Shown here: positions 28,512 through 37,260 of the stretch, in pieces
Numbering within the stretch: the stretch's first letter is position 1
Layout of the letters: the number at the start of each line of letters is the position of its first letter
Assembly: GCF_003362725.1 (NCBI RefSeq)
Contig: NZ_QKTV01000001.1
Location: 310,001 to 374,000, forward strand
Reading direction: 5' to 3'
Length of the DNA: 64,000 nt
DNA from: Winogradskyella aurantiaca
GTDB taxonomy: Bacteria > Bacteroidota > Bacteroidia > Flavobacteriales > Flavobacteriaceae
Notes under the pieces: generated by a model
Database searches by the model: none
What the model saw: only the letters and a program-made list of their open reading frames with translations
What the model was told of the DNA's origin: nothing
Made by a program: the position numbers and the translations under genes

Positions 28512-29060
28512 ATGGAATTATACAACTACATAAAAGCATTGCATTTGATATTTGTAACAACCTGGTTCGCTGGGTTGTTTTACATTCCTCGTCTCTTTGT
28601 TTACCAAATTGAAGCCTCGCAGAAGCCTTCTCCAGAGAAGGAAATACTAGGAAGACAATTGAAACTTATGGCAAAGCGACTTTGGTACATTATCACCTGG
28701 CCTTCTTCTATTTTGGCCACTATTTTTGCAATATGGTTGTTGGTACTCATGCCTAGTTGGTTGTCTTTTGGATGGATGCACGTCAAACTATTATTTGTTT
28801 TGCTCTTGTATGCTTATCAATATCAGACGCATGTGTATTATAAACAGTTGCAGAATGATATCGTGAAAAAGTCTTCAAGTTTTATGCGTTTGTGGAATGA
28901 AGGGGCTACTTTCATTTTATTTGCTGTTGTCTTCTTAGTAATTTTAAAGAGTAGTCTAAATTGGATTTTCGGTATCATTGGTCTAGTGGTACTTGGAATT
29001 TTAATCATGCTAGGTTACCGCGTTTATAAAAATATTAGGGCTAAAAACCCCGATGCCTAA
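28512..29060 (+). CDS. hemJ: HemJ-type protoporphyrinogen IX oxidase (CopD-like membrane protein)
   Basis: HemJ oxidises protoporphyrinogen IX to protoporphyrin IX, the step between HemF and HemH. The 182-residue protein has about four transmembrane helices. It has the family opening YIKALHLIFVTTWFAGLFYIPRLFVY, with the conserved histidine H11, and a second conserved block WMHVKLLFVLLLYAYQY with H90 and K92. The neighbouring haem genes and the apparent lack of hemG or hemY in the window support this over a copper-resistance role. It is one base after the BNR gene. Confidence 0.88.
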   Translation: MELYNYIKALHLIFVTTWFAGLFYIPRLFVYQIEASQKPSPEKEILGRQLKLMAKRLWYIITWPSSILATIFAIWLLVLMPSWLSFGWMHVKLLFVLLLYAYQYQTHVYYKQLQNDIVKKSSSFMRLWNEGATFILFAVVFLVILKSSLNWIFGIIGLVVLGILIMLGYRVYKNIRAKNPDA

Positions 29061-29102
29061 AATGGTCTGATTTTTATGCGGTCTTGAGCCTAAACTAGCC
29101 AC

Positions 29103-30569
29103 ATGCAGTTAAAAAAACTTTCTTTAAGAGCTAGAATTTTTGTCGCCATGATTGTATTGGTGCTGCTTGCATCGGTATTAATAGCGGCGGTAACTATTTA
29201 TCAATACAATGAACAAGCTCAGGATTATCATCGTGAGCGTTTAGGTAGAAAGGAAAGCAACATAAAGGAAAGTATTAATTACACCATTAAGGAGACTACT
29301 TATCCCGTAACCACTGAGAATATTCCGCTTATCTTTAAAGATGAGATCTTTGAAATAGCGGCCATTCACAGGCTTCAAATTAACCTGTACGATCTAGACG
29401 GAAACTTATTAAAATCTTCCAAAGCCCAGTTGGCAAGACGGAGGTCTCAAAAACCACTTGACCCAAATATTCTTGAGAAGATTGCCAACACAGTGGATCA
29501 CCGCTATGTTGAGAAAAACAGTTTGAATGGACAGGTATTCCAATCGTCCTACTCCTATATTACAGATGAGAAATTCAAGAACCTAGCTATCTTGAATTTA
29601 CCTTATCTAGAAAATGATGATTTCTTTAATAAGGAACTAAATCAGTTCATGTTGCGCCTAAGTTATGCCTACATTATCATGATTCTGGCCGCCATTGTAC
29701 TGGCCTATTTCATTTCTAAATACATCACCAGATCCCTAAAAACCATTGGTGATAAAATGGATGAATTTCAGCTGGAGAAACGCAATACTAAAATCGATAT
29801 AGACTCTGCCAGTTCAGAAATTATGTCATTGGTTAAATCCTATAATGGTATGATAGAAGAATTGGAAGCTAGCGCTGTAAAACTTGCTACGAGTGAACGT
29901 GAACAGGCTTGGAGAGAGATGGCTAAGCAAGTGGCTCATGAGATAAAAAACCCACTAACCCCTATGCGCCTTAGCGTTCAAAGCTTTCAGAGAAAATTCG
30001 ATGCTAAGGATCCTGATGTGGATCAAAAGGTAAAAGAGTATAGCAATACACTAATTCAGCAAATTGATACCATGAGCTCTATTGCTTCTGCTTTTTCAAA
30101 CTTTGCAAAGATGCCAGCTCAGAAGAGTGAAGAGCTAAATGTGGTCAAGATTGTTAAACTAGCACTTGATATTTTTAATGAGGCCTATATAAGTTTTGAG
30201 TCTGATAGCACTTCCATAATTGCCAAATTTGATAGGACCCAGTTGATACGTGTGGTGACGAATCTTGTAAAAAACAGTATTCAGTCCATGCCAGGTGGAT
30301 CGCACATGCCGTGGATAAAAGTTAGTGTGTCTAACAAGGACCAACAGGTCTTTATCAGTGTAAAAGATAATGGTTCAGGTATCGACGAAGACACCAGGGA
30401 TATGATTTTTGAACCAAAATTCACAACAAAAACCAGTGGTATGGGATTAGGGCTGGCCATGGTTAAAAATATTGTGGAAACCTTTGATGGAAGTATTACC
30501 TTTACTTCAGAATTAGGGAAAGGAACCGAATTTGTGGTGTCCTTTCCAATGGAACAATCGTCGCAATAA
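29103..30569 (+). CDS. sensor histidine kinase
   Basis: The 488-residue protein has an N-terminal transmembrane helix (about 12-32), an extracytoplasmic sensing region (to about 180) and a second helix (about 184-204). A HAMP-like linker follows, then a HisKA helix with QVAHEIKNPLTP (phospho-acceptor histidine near 280) and a HATPase domain with N-box VTNLVKNSIQSMPGG, G1 DNGSGI and G2 GMGLGLAMVKNIV. No response regulator is adjacent, so it is an orphan kinase here. Its position after hemJ hints at an envelope or porphyrin-linked signal, by context only. Confidence 0.92.
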   Translation: MQLKKLSLRARIFVAMIVLVLLASVLIAAVTIYQYNEQAQDYHRERLGRKESNIKESINYTIKETTYPVTTENIPLIFKDEIFEIAAIHRLQINLYDLDGNLLKSSKAQLARRRSQKPLDPNILEKIANTVDHRYVEKNSLNGQVFQSSYSYITDEKFKNLAILNLPYLENDDFFNKELNQFMLRLSYAYIIMILAAIVLAYFISKYITRSLKTIGDKMDEFQLEKRNTKIDIDSASSEIMSLVKSYNGMIEELEASAVKLATSEREQAWREMAKQVAHEIKNPLTPMRLSVQSFQRKFDAKDPDVDQKVKEYSNTLIQQIDTMSSIASAFSNFAKMPAQKSEELNVVKIVKLALDIFNEAYISFESDSTSIIAKFDRTQLIRVVTNLVKNSIQSMPGGSHMPWIKVSVSNKDQQVFISVKDNGSGIDEDTRDMIFEPKFTTKTSGMGLGLAMVKNIVETFDGSITFTSELGKGTEFVVSFPMEQSSQ

Positions 30570-30578
30570 CACCTTACT

Positions 30579-31361
30579 ATGTCTTACCAAAATATCTTAT
30601 CAGAGTTTGATAACGGAGTTACAACTATCACCATCAACAGACCAAAAAAGTTAAATGCACTTAACAGAGATACCATTCAGGAGCTGCATACAGCCTTGAC
30701 TATAGCTGATGAAGAGCATGAGACCAAGGTGATCATTGTCACGGGTTCTGGTGAAAAAGCCTTTGTAGCCGGTGCAGATATTAGTGAGTTCTCGGATTTT
30801 GATGTATCTCAGGGGTCTAGGCTTGCGGCAAAAGGACAAGAACTATTATTTGATTATATCCAGAATTTAGGCACTCCTACTATTGCAGCTGTCAATGGCT
30901 TTGCCTTGGGTGGTGGATTGGAATTGGCCATGGCTTGCCATTTTAGAGTGGCAAGCAATAATGCCAAGATGGGACTGCCAGAGGTGTCTTTAGGGGTTAT
31001 ACCTGGTTATGGTGGTACTCAAAGACTGCCTCAATTAGTTGGTAAAGGACGGGCCATGGAAATGATAATGACCGCTGGGATGATAGACGCCAATCAGGCC
31101 TTACAATACGGTTTGGTTAATCATGTTAAGGCTCAAGAAGAATTACTAGATGCTTGTAAGGAAATTGCTCAGAAAATTATGCGTAATTCGTCAGTAGCTA
31201 TTGCAAAGGCTATTGAGGCTGTTAATGCTAACTACACAGATGGTGTTAATGGTTTTGAGGTAGAAGTGGAAGCCTTTGGTGCCTGCTTTGGTACCGAAGA
31301 CTTTAAGGAGGGCACTACAGCCTTTCTTGAAAAGCGCAAAGCAGATTTCCCAGGAAAATAA
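30579..31361 (+). CDS. enoyl-CoA hydratase/isomerase family protein
   Basis: The 260-residue crotonase-fold protein has the oxyanion-hole motif EKAFVAGADISEF and the catalytic region NGFALGGGLELAMACHFRVAS. It has both glutamates expected of an enoyl-CoA hydratase: one in GLELAMAC and one in GLPEVSLGVIPGYGGTQRLPQLVG. It should hydrate 2-enoyl-CoA in fatty-acid or amino-acid breakdown. It starts 9 nt after the histidine kinase gene. Confidence 0.94.
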   Translation: MSYQNILSEFDNGVTTITINRPKKLNALNRDTIQELHTALTIADEEHETKVIIVTGSGEKAFVAGADISEFSDFDVSQGSRLAAKGQELLFDYIQNLGTPTIAAVNGFALGGGLELAMACHFRVASNNAKMGLPEVSLGVIPGYGGTQRLPQLVGKGRAMEMIMTAGMIDANQALQYGLVNHVKAQEELLDACKEIAQKIMRNSSVAIAKAIEAVNANYTDGVNGFEVEVEAFGACFGTEDFKEGTTAFLEKRKADFPGK

Positions 31362-31407
31362 ATACTACATTCTGTAGCTATCATTACTACAGGTAAGATC
31401 GTACCTT

Positions 31408-32487
31408 GTGATAGTGAATGATGCCCTAAATTTAAAAGGAAGAGGTGCCCAAATTAACACCAGGAACCGGTTTGATAAACTGATTCATGAACGGCGTGCT
31501 GACTTCTTGGAACACTGCGCTAAATCTGAAGAGGAGGTCGACGATCAGAAGACCAATTATCTCACTGTATATCCAAAATCCATAGTTAACAAGATTACTA
31601 GCCCCGATGTTGGGATGGCGTATTCTCTTAATCCTTATCAGGGTTGTGAACATGGTTGTATTTACTGTTATGCCCGTAATAGTCATGAATACTGGGGTTT
31701 TTCAGCAGGTGTTGATTTTGAGCGGCAAATTATGATAAAACAGAATGCCCATAAGCTTCTTGAGACCTTTATTACTAGAAAAAATTGGTCGCCTCGAACG
31801 ATTGTACTTTCTGGGAATACAGATTGTTACCAGCCTGCCGAACGCAAATTCAAACTTACGCGGCGTTGTTTAGAAATGATGTTGAAGTACAAGCATCCAG
31901 TGGGTATTATTACTAAGAATGCTCTTATTTTACGTGATTTAGACATACTCAAGGAATTGGCCAAGCACAATCTCGTGGTTGTGAACTTCTCGGTAACCAC
32001 CATAGATGAAAAAACCAGACGCGTATTAGAGCCTCGAACTGCAAGTGTGAACAGGAGACTAAAGACCATTAAAACCTTAAGTGAGCACGGTATTCCTGTT
32101 CGTGTTATGCTAGCACCCATCATTCCTGGTATTAACAGTCATGAGATTCTCAAGATGGCTAAAGCGGTGTCCGAACATGGTGCATTGGGAGTAGGGCATA
32201 CCATTGTTAGATTAAATGGTGCTGTTGGTGAAATTTTTACGGATTGGATCTATAAAGCAATGCCAGATAAGGCCAATAAGGTACTCAACCAAATAAAGGC
32301 CTGTCATGGTAACTCCTTAAATGAGTCGCGATTTAAAGTTCGTATGCGTGGTGAAGGTCCTGTAGCTGAGCAAATTAATAATTTGATGACCATTGCCAAG
32401 GCCCGTTATTTCAAAAACAAATCGCTTCCCACTCTCAGTAAAGATTTATTTGATCCCTGTCCAAGTGGTCAATTGAGACTGTTCTGA
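31408..32487 (+). CDS. PA0069/Rv2578c-like radical SAM protein
   Basis: The 359-residue protein has the radical-SAM cluster motif CxxxCxxC in NPYQGCEHGCIYCYARNSHEYW. It is followed by IVLSGNTDCYQPAERKF, as in the Rv2578c/PA0069 (SplB-related) family of unknown function. The C-terminus ends in SGQLRLF, typical of that group. No in-frame ATG exists near the start, so translation probably begins at GTG 31408 or at the in-frame GTG at 31414. It is the last gene of the rightward run that starts with hemH. Confidence 0.88.
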   Translation: MIVNDALNLKGRGAQINTRNRFDKLIHERRADFLEHCAKSEEEVDDQKTNYLTVYPKSIVNKITSPDVGMAYSLNPYQGCEHGCIYCYARNSHEYWGFSAGVDFERQIMIKQNAHKLLETFITRKNWSPRTIVLSGNTDCYQPAERKFKLTRRCLEMMLKYKHPVGIITKNALILRDLDILKELAKHNLVVVNFSVTTIDEKTRRVLEPRTASVNRRLKTIKTLSEHGIPVRVMLAPIIPGINSHEILKMAKAVSEHGALGVGHTIVRLNGAVGEIFTDWIYKAMPDKANKVLNQIKACHGNSLNESRFKVRMRGEGPVAEQINNLMTIAKARYFKNKSLPTLSKDLFDPCPSGQLRLF

Positions 32488-32491
32488 AAAG

Positions 32492-32509
32492 AAAAAGGCG
32501 AACCTTTTT
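32492..32509 (+). terminator. weak hairpin after the radical SAM gene
   Basis: The arms aaaaagg (32492-32498) and ccttttt (32503-32509) flank a cgaa loop directly after the stop codon. It is a short stem with an incorporated T-run and is weaker than the other terminators in the window. Confidence 0.45.
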
Positions 32510-32547
32510 GGTCCACCTCTTTCAATTTATACAATTTGAGTTAGTTG

Positions 32548-32718
32548 TTAATTTAAAGCAACTTCTACTGTGTTAGTCGCTTTATCTGTTTTAACAGAAG
32601 TCCACTGAACTAGTTTATGAACCAGATAAAAAGGACTTCCGATAATCATTAGGAATACAAAAAGTGGATACTTCAGTAATTCTAATGAAAAACGTGACTT
32701 TTGTTCTTGTGTTTTCAT
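32548..32718 (-). CDS. small predicted membrane protein
   Basis: I start this at the ATG at 32718 (56 residues: MKTQEQKSRF...). The longer 88-codon frame adds an N-terminus that looks like leader sequence. It has one hydrophobic segment (about 16-34, YPLFVFLMIIGSPFYLVHKL), so it should be a single-pass membrane peptide with a short charged N-terminus. I do not recognise a family. Confidence 0.5.
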   Translation of the reverse strand: MKTQEQKSRFSLELLKYPLFVFLMIIGSPFYLVHKLVQWTSVKTDKATNTVEVALN

Positions 32719-32844
32719 GATAATTGATGTTGTTATAAACATAATTGGGGTATCAAAATAGCCTACAACGATTGGCTTAATTGGAAAGTGGGCCCGAAGG
32801 CCCACATCATCCATCGCAAATAAAATTAACTAAATTAACTAAAC

Positions 32845-33420
32845 TTAGATCTTAAAATTTCTTTTGTATGTTCTTCCATTAGCCTTCATTACTACCTTGT
32901 AACGACCAGGAAGGTTTTCTTTTAAATTGTAAACTCTGTTTAAGATCGCATTTCCGCTCACCGATTCGTGGTGAATCAAATCATTCTCAAAGAAAATTTT
33001 AATGTCTAGCGTACTCTCTTTATCGAGTGCCAATTGAGAAATAAGCATTCGGGAATTTTCGAATCTAAATACAGGTTTGTAAACAGACTTTTTAGTGTTC
33101 TTTAAAAAGGTCACTTCCTCTGATGCTACAACAAATTGCTGTGATTTAATTTCAAAATCCTTGGCTAATTCGAGCGTATAAAGGCCATCTTCTAATTTGG
33201 TAAGATCATAACTGGTGTTAAAAGTGCTAACAGTTTCTGTATATATAGTTGTTCCAGTATAATCTTTAATTGATAGTAGATAACCTCTTTTTACCTCTTT
33301 AATTAGAGTGGCATCGTTAGAAAGTGCTGTTGGGGCAGTTTCTACATTACTAACGGCGTAGCTGGCTAAAGTTCCAAACATTAGTGCTACTACTAGGGTT
33401 GTTTTGTTAAGTGTTTTCAT
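32845..33420 (-). CDS. secreted protein with two T9SS-sorting-domain-like beta-sandwich repeats
   Basis: The ATG at 33420 gives 191 residues with a signal peptide (MKTLNKTTLVVALMFGTLASYA); the longer frame to 33495 adds 25 improbable residues. The mature protein shows two similar modules. The first is KRGYLLSIKDYTGTTIYTETV ... YDLTKLEDGLYTLEL. The second is STLDIKIFFENDLIHHESV ... YNLKENLPGRYKVVMKANGRTYKRNFKI. This pattern (strand, then DL-x-L-x-x-G-x-Y, then terminal strand) is that of the T9SS C-terminal sorting domain or DUF3244. Here no other domain precedes it. A -7-like box on its strand lies at 33449-33456 (TACTTTTG). It is divergent from the AraC gene. Confidence 0.72.
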   Translation of the reverse strand: MKTLNKTTLVVALMFGTLASYAVSNVETAPTALSNDATLIKEVKRGYLLSIKDYTGTTIYTETVSTFNTSYDLTKLEDGLYTLELAKDFEIKSQQFVVASEEVTFLKNTKKSVYKPVFRFENSRMLISQLALDKESTLDIKIFFENDLIHHESVSGNAILNRVYNLKENLPGRYKVVMKANGRTYKRNFKI

Positions 33421-33578
33421 TGTACATACGTGTTTAATGATTACGATACAAAAGTATATCAGGTATTTACCATGGAAAACATCAGATTTGACCAATTTAT
33501 ATGCTAAATTACCTTAATAAGCCATGTTAAATTAATGTAAAGTTAAAATAGCATATAAACGGGGTAATTTTATATAGA

Positions 33579-33605
33579 TTGTTACGACCAATAGGAGTAA
33601 TTTTG
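33579..33605 (+). promoter_or_regulatory. promoter-like element before the second AraC gene
   Basis: A TTG (33579-33581) and TAATTTTG (33598-33605) match the Bacteroidota -33/-7 elements, with a 16-base spacer that is shorter than the usual 17-23. The -7 box ends 16 bases before the ATG. Confidence 0.45.
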
Positions 33606-33621
33606 CATAAGATAAAATGCT

Positions 33622-34494
33622 ATGAATCAAAAAAGACCGACTTTAGAAAAGATAAGTCCGGAGTTTGGTAGTTCTATCTTTGTAAGAAAGAATAAGGCCT
33701 ACCCAGGGCCGGTGAAGCCCTTCTGGCATTTTCACCCGGAAATAGAATTGGTTTATGTAGACAAGGGCCGCGGCAAGCGGCATATTGGTAATCATTTGTC
33801 GTATTTTAATAACAGTCAGTTACTCTTGTTAGGATCCAATCTTCCGCACAATGGGTTTACCGACCGTTTAACCGTTAATGGTTCTGAAACCCTGGTGCAG
33901 TTTCTACCAGACTTTTTAGGTGATATTTTTTTCAATATCCCTGAAATGAAGAATATCAACAAATTGCTTGAACGGGCGAAAAAAGGAATTCTGTTTGGAG
34001 TCGCCGTCAAAAAAAGTGTAGGACCCAAAATTCAAAAACTACCTGAGCTAAAAGGATTGGAACGCATCCTCCTCCTCCTCGAAATATTAGAGGATCTAGC
34101 TAAAACAAAAGATTATATTTTATTAAATGTAGATGGTTATGTGGTGGAAACGGAGCAGCAAGACAGTTCTAAAATGGAGGTTGTATACAGGCATATCAAC
34201 GATAATTTCCAACGTCAGATTTCCTTAGAAGAAATATCAGATAAAGCTAATATGACGGTACCGGCCTTTTGTCGTTACTTTAAGAAGACCACTGGAAAAA
34301 CCTTTACTAAATTAGTGAATGAATACCGCGTTGTACACGCCACAAAGCTTTTATCGGAAAGCAACATGAGTATTGCCGATGTGGCCTTTGAGTGCGGTTT
34401 TAATAACTTCTCACATTTTAATAAACTATTTAAAGAGTTTACTGGAAAGAGCGCCTCTAAGTACCGCTCGGAATTAAAGATGATTGTGCAATAA
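33622..34494 (+). CDS. AraC-family regulator with N-terminal cupin domain
   Basis: The 290-residue protein has an AraC-binding cupin region (about 25-160) with the FWHFHPEIELVYV metal-binding-like motif. A C-terminal AraC double helix-turn-helix (about 190-290) shows ISLEEISDKANMTVPAFCRYFKKTTGKTF and SIADVAFECGFNNFSHFNKLFKEFTGKSASKYR. It may control the divergent sorting-domain-like protein gene, judged only by position. It is convergent with the HD gene, 7 nt away. Confidence 0.92.
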   Translation: MNQKRPTLEKISPEFGSSIFVRKNKAYPGPVKPFWHFHPEIELVYVDKGRGKRHIGNHLSYFNNSQLLLLGSNLPHNGFTDRLTVNGSETLVQFLPDFLGDIFFNIPEMKNINKLLERAKKGILFGVAVKKSVGPKIQKLPELKGLERILLLLEILEDLAKTKDYILLNVDGYVVETEQQDSSKMEVVYRHINDNFQRQISLEEISDKANMTVPAFCRYFKKTTGKTFTKLVNEYRVVHATKLLSESNMSIADVAFECGFNNFSHFNKLFKEFTGKSASKYRSELKMIVQ

Positions 34495-34501
34495 GGTCGT
34501 T

Positions 34502-35152
34502 TTAGCGTAAACCCTCCCATTCCTTATAAAACTGATCTAGATAGTCCAACATAAACTGATGTCTTGAGGCTGCCAATCGCTGAGCAGTTTTGGTATTCAT
34601 TTGGTCCTTAAGTAGTAAGAGCTTTTCGTAGAAATGGTTAATGGTAGGTCCCTTAGCTGTTTTGTATTCCTCTTTACTCATGTTGAGGTGGGGCGGAACC
34701 TCTGGATTGTAAAGAGCTCTGTTTTTAAAACCGCCAAAATTAAAACAACGGGCAATACCAATAGCACCAATGGCATCCAGTCGGTCCGCATCCTGAACAA
34801 CTTCCATTTCCTTACTGGTAAACCGCTGATTAGAATCAAGACTGTTTTTAAAAGACATGTGCTCCACAATGTTGACGACATGTTCTATAATTACAGAATC
34901 TACATTTTTACTGAACAGAAATTCCCTGGCCATACGGGGCCCAATAGTCTCATCCCCATTATGAAATTTAGAATCGGCAATGTCATGAAGCAAGGCCGCC
35001 AATTCTACGATAGTTTGGTCAACAGGTTCGGATTGGGCGATTAACAGCGCATTTTTATAAACACGTTCTGTATGAAACCAATCATGTCCCCCTTCCGCAT
35101 CGCGTAACACCGATTTTACAAAGATTGATGTTTCCGCTATCAAATTATTCAT
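34502..35152 (-). CDS. HD-domain phosphohydrolase
   Basis: The ATG at 35152 gives 216 residues; a TTG two codons upstream is less likely. Metal-binding HD motifs are present: GGHDWFHTERV near residue 20, then ALLHDIADSKF near 62. The later acidic DADRLDAIGAIGIAR block is typical of this HD-hydrolase group. It should hydrolyse a phosphate ester or nucleotide; the substrate is unknown. The start overlaps the plsC stop by 8 bases. Confidence 0.9.
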   Translation of the reverse strand: MNNLIAETSIFVKSVLRDAEGGHDWFHTERVYKNALLIAQSEPVDQTIVELAALLHDIADSKFHNGDETIGPRMAREFLFSKNVDSVIIEHVVNIVEHMSFKNSLDSNQRFTSKEMEVVQDADRLDAIGAIGIARCFNFGGFKNRALYNPEVPPHLNMSKEEYKTAKGPTINHFYEKLLLLKDQMNTKTAQRLAASRHQFMLDYLDQFYKEWEGLR

Positions 35153-35888
35153 TGGCAATGAGTTTGGAAGTCACCGTTGTCTCTACTTCTTCAACGGTTG
35201 CATCAATATCACTGATACTTGAAATAGCAATGGGCATGTGCACTTCAAATTTCAAATGTGCACCTAATCCCAAAGGGAATTGTCCGTATTGCAGAAGTCT
35301 CCACGAATTATTAATTGTTATGGGAACGATTAGACCATCCGGAACATTTTGGATCATGGTTTTCAAACCTTTGGTTTTAAAGGCTTTGGGCTTTCCGTCT
35401 CTGCTCCGGGTTCCCTCGGGGAAAATAACAGCTGCCCAGTTTTTAGCGCTAATGGTATGCGCGAATTCTTCAATAGCTTTTATAGACCCTACGGCGTCTT
35501 TACGATCAATCATAACGGATCCTCCATGCCTAAGATTGTAGGATACACTGGGGATGCCTTTTCCAAGTTCTTTCTTGCTGATAAACTTGACATGATGTTT
35601 TCTAAGGTGCCAAATAATTGGGGGAATATCATACATACTTTGATGATTGGCTACCAATATTAAGGGGACCCCCACTGGAATGTCATGAGGATTATTAAAA
35701 CTGAAACGTGTGCCAAGAATATTTAGACTGCGCATAATAAAGAACTGCAACCAGTCCACACTAATCTTATGAGCTTTATATCCAAAAACGTTAAAACAAA
35801 CCCATTGAATGGGGTGAAATACCACAAGAGATAAGCCAAAGCTTATAAAGTATAAAAGCGTCAGTGGATAAGACAGTAATTTAAGCAT
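35145..35888 (-). CDS. plsC: 1-acyl-sn-glycerol-3-phosphate acyltransferase (PlsC-like)
   Basis: The 247-residue membrane protein has an N-terminal hydrophobic segment (about 5-35) and the two catalytic acyltransferase motifs: NHQSMYDI (NHxxxxD, about 76-83) and FPEGTRSRDGKP (about 145-156). It acylates lysophosphatidic acid to phosphatidic acid in phospholipid synthesis. The gene overlaps the HD gene by 8 bases, so the pair is co-transcribed. Confidence 0.92.
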   Translation of the reverse strand: MLKLLSYPLTLLYFISFGLSLVVFHPIQWVCFNVFGYKAHKISVDWLQFFIMRSLNILGTRFSFNNPHDIPVGVPLILVANHQSMYDIPPIIWHLRKHHVKFISKKELGKGIPSVSYNLRHGGSVMIDRKDAVGSIKAIEEFAHTISAKNWAAVIFPEGTRSRDGKPKAFKTKGLKTMIQNVPDGLIVPITINNSWRLLQYGQFPLGLGAHLKFEVHMPIAISSISDIDATVEEVETTVTSKLIANE

Positions 35889-35901
35889 GGGGCAAAATTA
35901 A

Positions 35902-35927
35902 AAAACCACGATAAAAATCGTGGTTTT
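35902..35927 (-). terminator. rho-independent terminator after the bacilliredoxin gene
   Basis: The arms aaaaccacgat (35902-35912) and atcgtggtttt (35917-35927) pair perfectly across an AAAA loop. On the minus strand the stem is followed by a T-rich tract. It ends the bacilliredoxin transcript just before plsC. Confidence 0.85.
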
Positions 35928-35951
35928 ATAAAGTCAAATCCGCTTTAAGAT

Positions 35952-36362
35952 TTAGCAATGCTCGTTGTAAGCATCCATAAGATTCTCAGCAATCATTTCT
36001 GCCGGACGTCCTTCAATATGATGACGTTCTAACATATGAACTAACTCTCCATCTTTAAACAAGGCCATACTTGGTGAGCTTGGAGGAAATGGGATCATAT
36101 ATTCTCTGGCTTTATCAGTTGCTTCTCTATCTACACCTGCAAAAACAGTGACCAGATTATCTGGTGTTTTAGCATTCTGAAGGCTCATACTCGCTCCCGG
36201 TCTGGCATTTCTTGCGGCGCAACCACATACCGAATTAACAACCACAAGTGTTGTTCCTTCTTTAGAAATGGCAGAATCAACGGCATCTGCTGAATGTAAT
36301 TCTTCAAAACCAACATTGGTCAAATCTTCACGCATTGGTTTTACTAATTCTGCTGGATACAT
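35952..36362 (-). CDS. BrxA/BrxB-family bacilliredoxin (YphP/YqiW-like)
   Basis: The 136-residue cytoplasmic protein has a CxC redox motif, VVVNSVCGCAARNARPG (C46 and C48), as in bacilliredoxins, which remove bacillithiol from proteins. It also has the MYPAELVKPMREDLTNVGF start that typifies the family. Bacteroidota often use bacillithiol. A -7-like box (TATCTTTG on the minus strand, 36393-36400) lies about 31 bases upstream of the start. Confidence 0.93.
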   Translation of the reverse strand: MYPAELVKPMREDLTNVGFEELHSADAVDSAISKEGTTLVVVNSVCGCAARNARPGASMSLQNAKTPDNLVTVFAGVDREATDKAREYMIPFPPSSPSMALFKDGELVHMLERHHIEGRPAEMIAENLMDAYNEHC

Positions 36363-36477
36363 ATGTTTATTTTTTTAATTTTTAAACTGCTGCAAAGATA
36401 CCAATTGTGTAACAAATGCCCGCAGCCATACACTAACTAATAGTATATTTAAGCATTCAAAAAATCTATAGATAGTA

Positions 36478-37260
36478 ATGAGTTTTACAAAGTGGATTGG
36501 GGCAGCTTTAGGCTGGTCGTTTGGTGGACCAATTGGTGCTATTATTGGTATGGCTTTAGGGAGTCTTGTGGATGGTTTTTCTGATAGTCAGCCTAAAATA
36601 GGGCCCAGGCCATCGCAACGACGATCATCCAGATCCAAACGGCGACCACATCCTTATCAAGAGCAACGGCCTAAAACACAATCAGGAGATTTTGAAGTAA
36701 GTCTATTAATTCTGGCGTCAATTGTTATAAAGGCAGATGGGCAGCAGGATGAACGTGAACTGGAATTTGTACGCCAACAGTTTCTAAACATGTACGGGAA
36801 AGAACGTGCTAATCATGCATTTGAACTTTTTAAGCAAGTTAGTAAACAAAAGGTATCTAAGCGGCAAGTAAGCTTGCAGATCAAACAAATGATGGATCAC
36901 GCCTCGCGCTTGCAATTGCTTCACTTCCTGTTTGGAATTGCTAAGGCTGACGGTCATGTGTCTGAAGATGAATTGAAAACCATTAATACCATTTCAGGTT
37001 ATTTAGGCATTGGTCAAAAAGACTTTGAGAGTATCAAGGCCATGTTTTACAGCGAGAAACGCAATGCCTATAAGATTTTGGAAATTGAAGAATCCGCTTC
37101 AGATTCAGAGGTGAAAAGGGCCTATAGGGTAATGGTAAAGAAATACCACCCAGATCGCGTATCACACTTGGGACCAGAACATCAAAAAGGAGCAGAGGAG
37201 AAGTTTCGACGGGTTCAAGAGGCCTACGAATACATTCAAAACAAACGTGGATTTAAATAA
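36478..37260 (+). CDS. TerB-like protein with C-terminal J domain (DjlA-like)
   Basis: The 260-residue protein opens with a glycine-rich hydrophobic segment (GWSFGGPIGAIIGMALGSLV, about 13-32) that may insert in a membrane. A basic linker follows, then a TerB-like helical domain (about 73-190) and a J domain (about 197-260) with the signature HPD at 224-226. The J domain should stimulate a DnaK-type chaperone. The layout resembles E. coli DjlA. No DnaK gene is nearby. Confidence 0.9.
   Translation: MSFTKWIGAALGWSFGGPIGAIIGMALGSLVDGFSDSQPKIGPRPSQRRSSRSKRRPHPYQEQRPKTQSGDFEVSLLILASIVIKADGQQDERELEFVRQQFLNMYGKERANHAFELFKQVSKQKVSKRQVSLQIKQMMDHASRLQLLHFLFGIAKADGHVSEDELKTINTISGYLGIGQKDFESIKAMFYSEKRNAYKILEIEESASDSEVKRAYRVMVKKYHPDRVSHLGPEHQKGAEEKFRRVQEAYEYIQNKRGFK

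Noticed and set aside
34634-35044. A 136-codon frame antisense to the HD-hydrolase gene.
   Set aside because: It has no signal, no family match and lies wholly within a well-supported gene, so it is a shadow frame.
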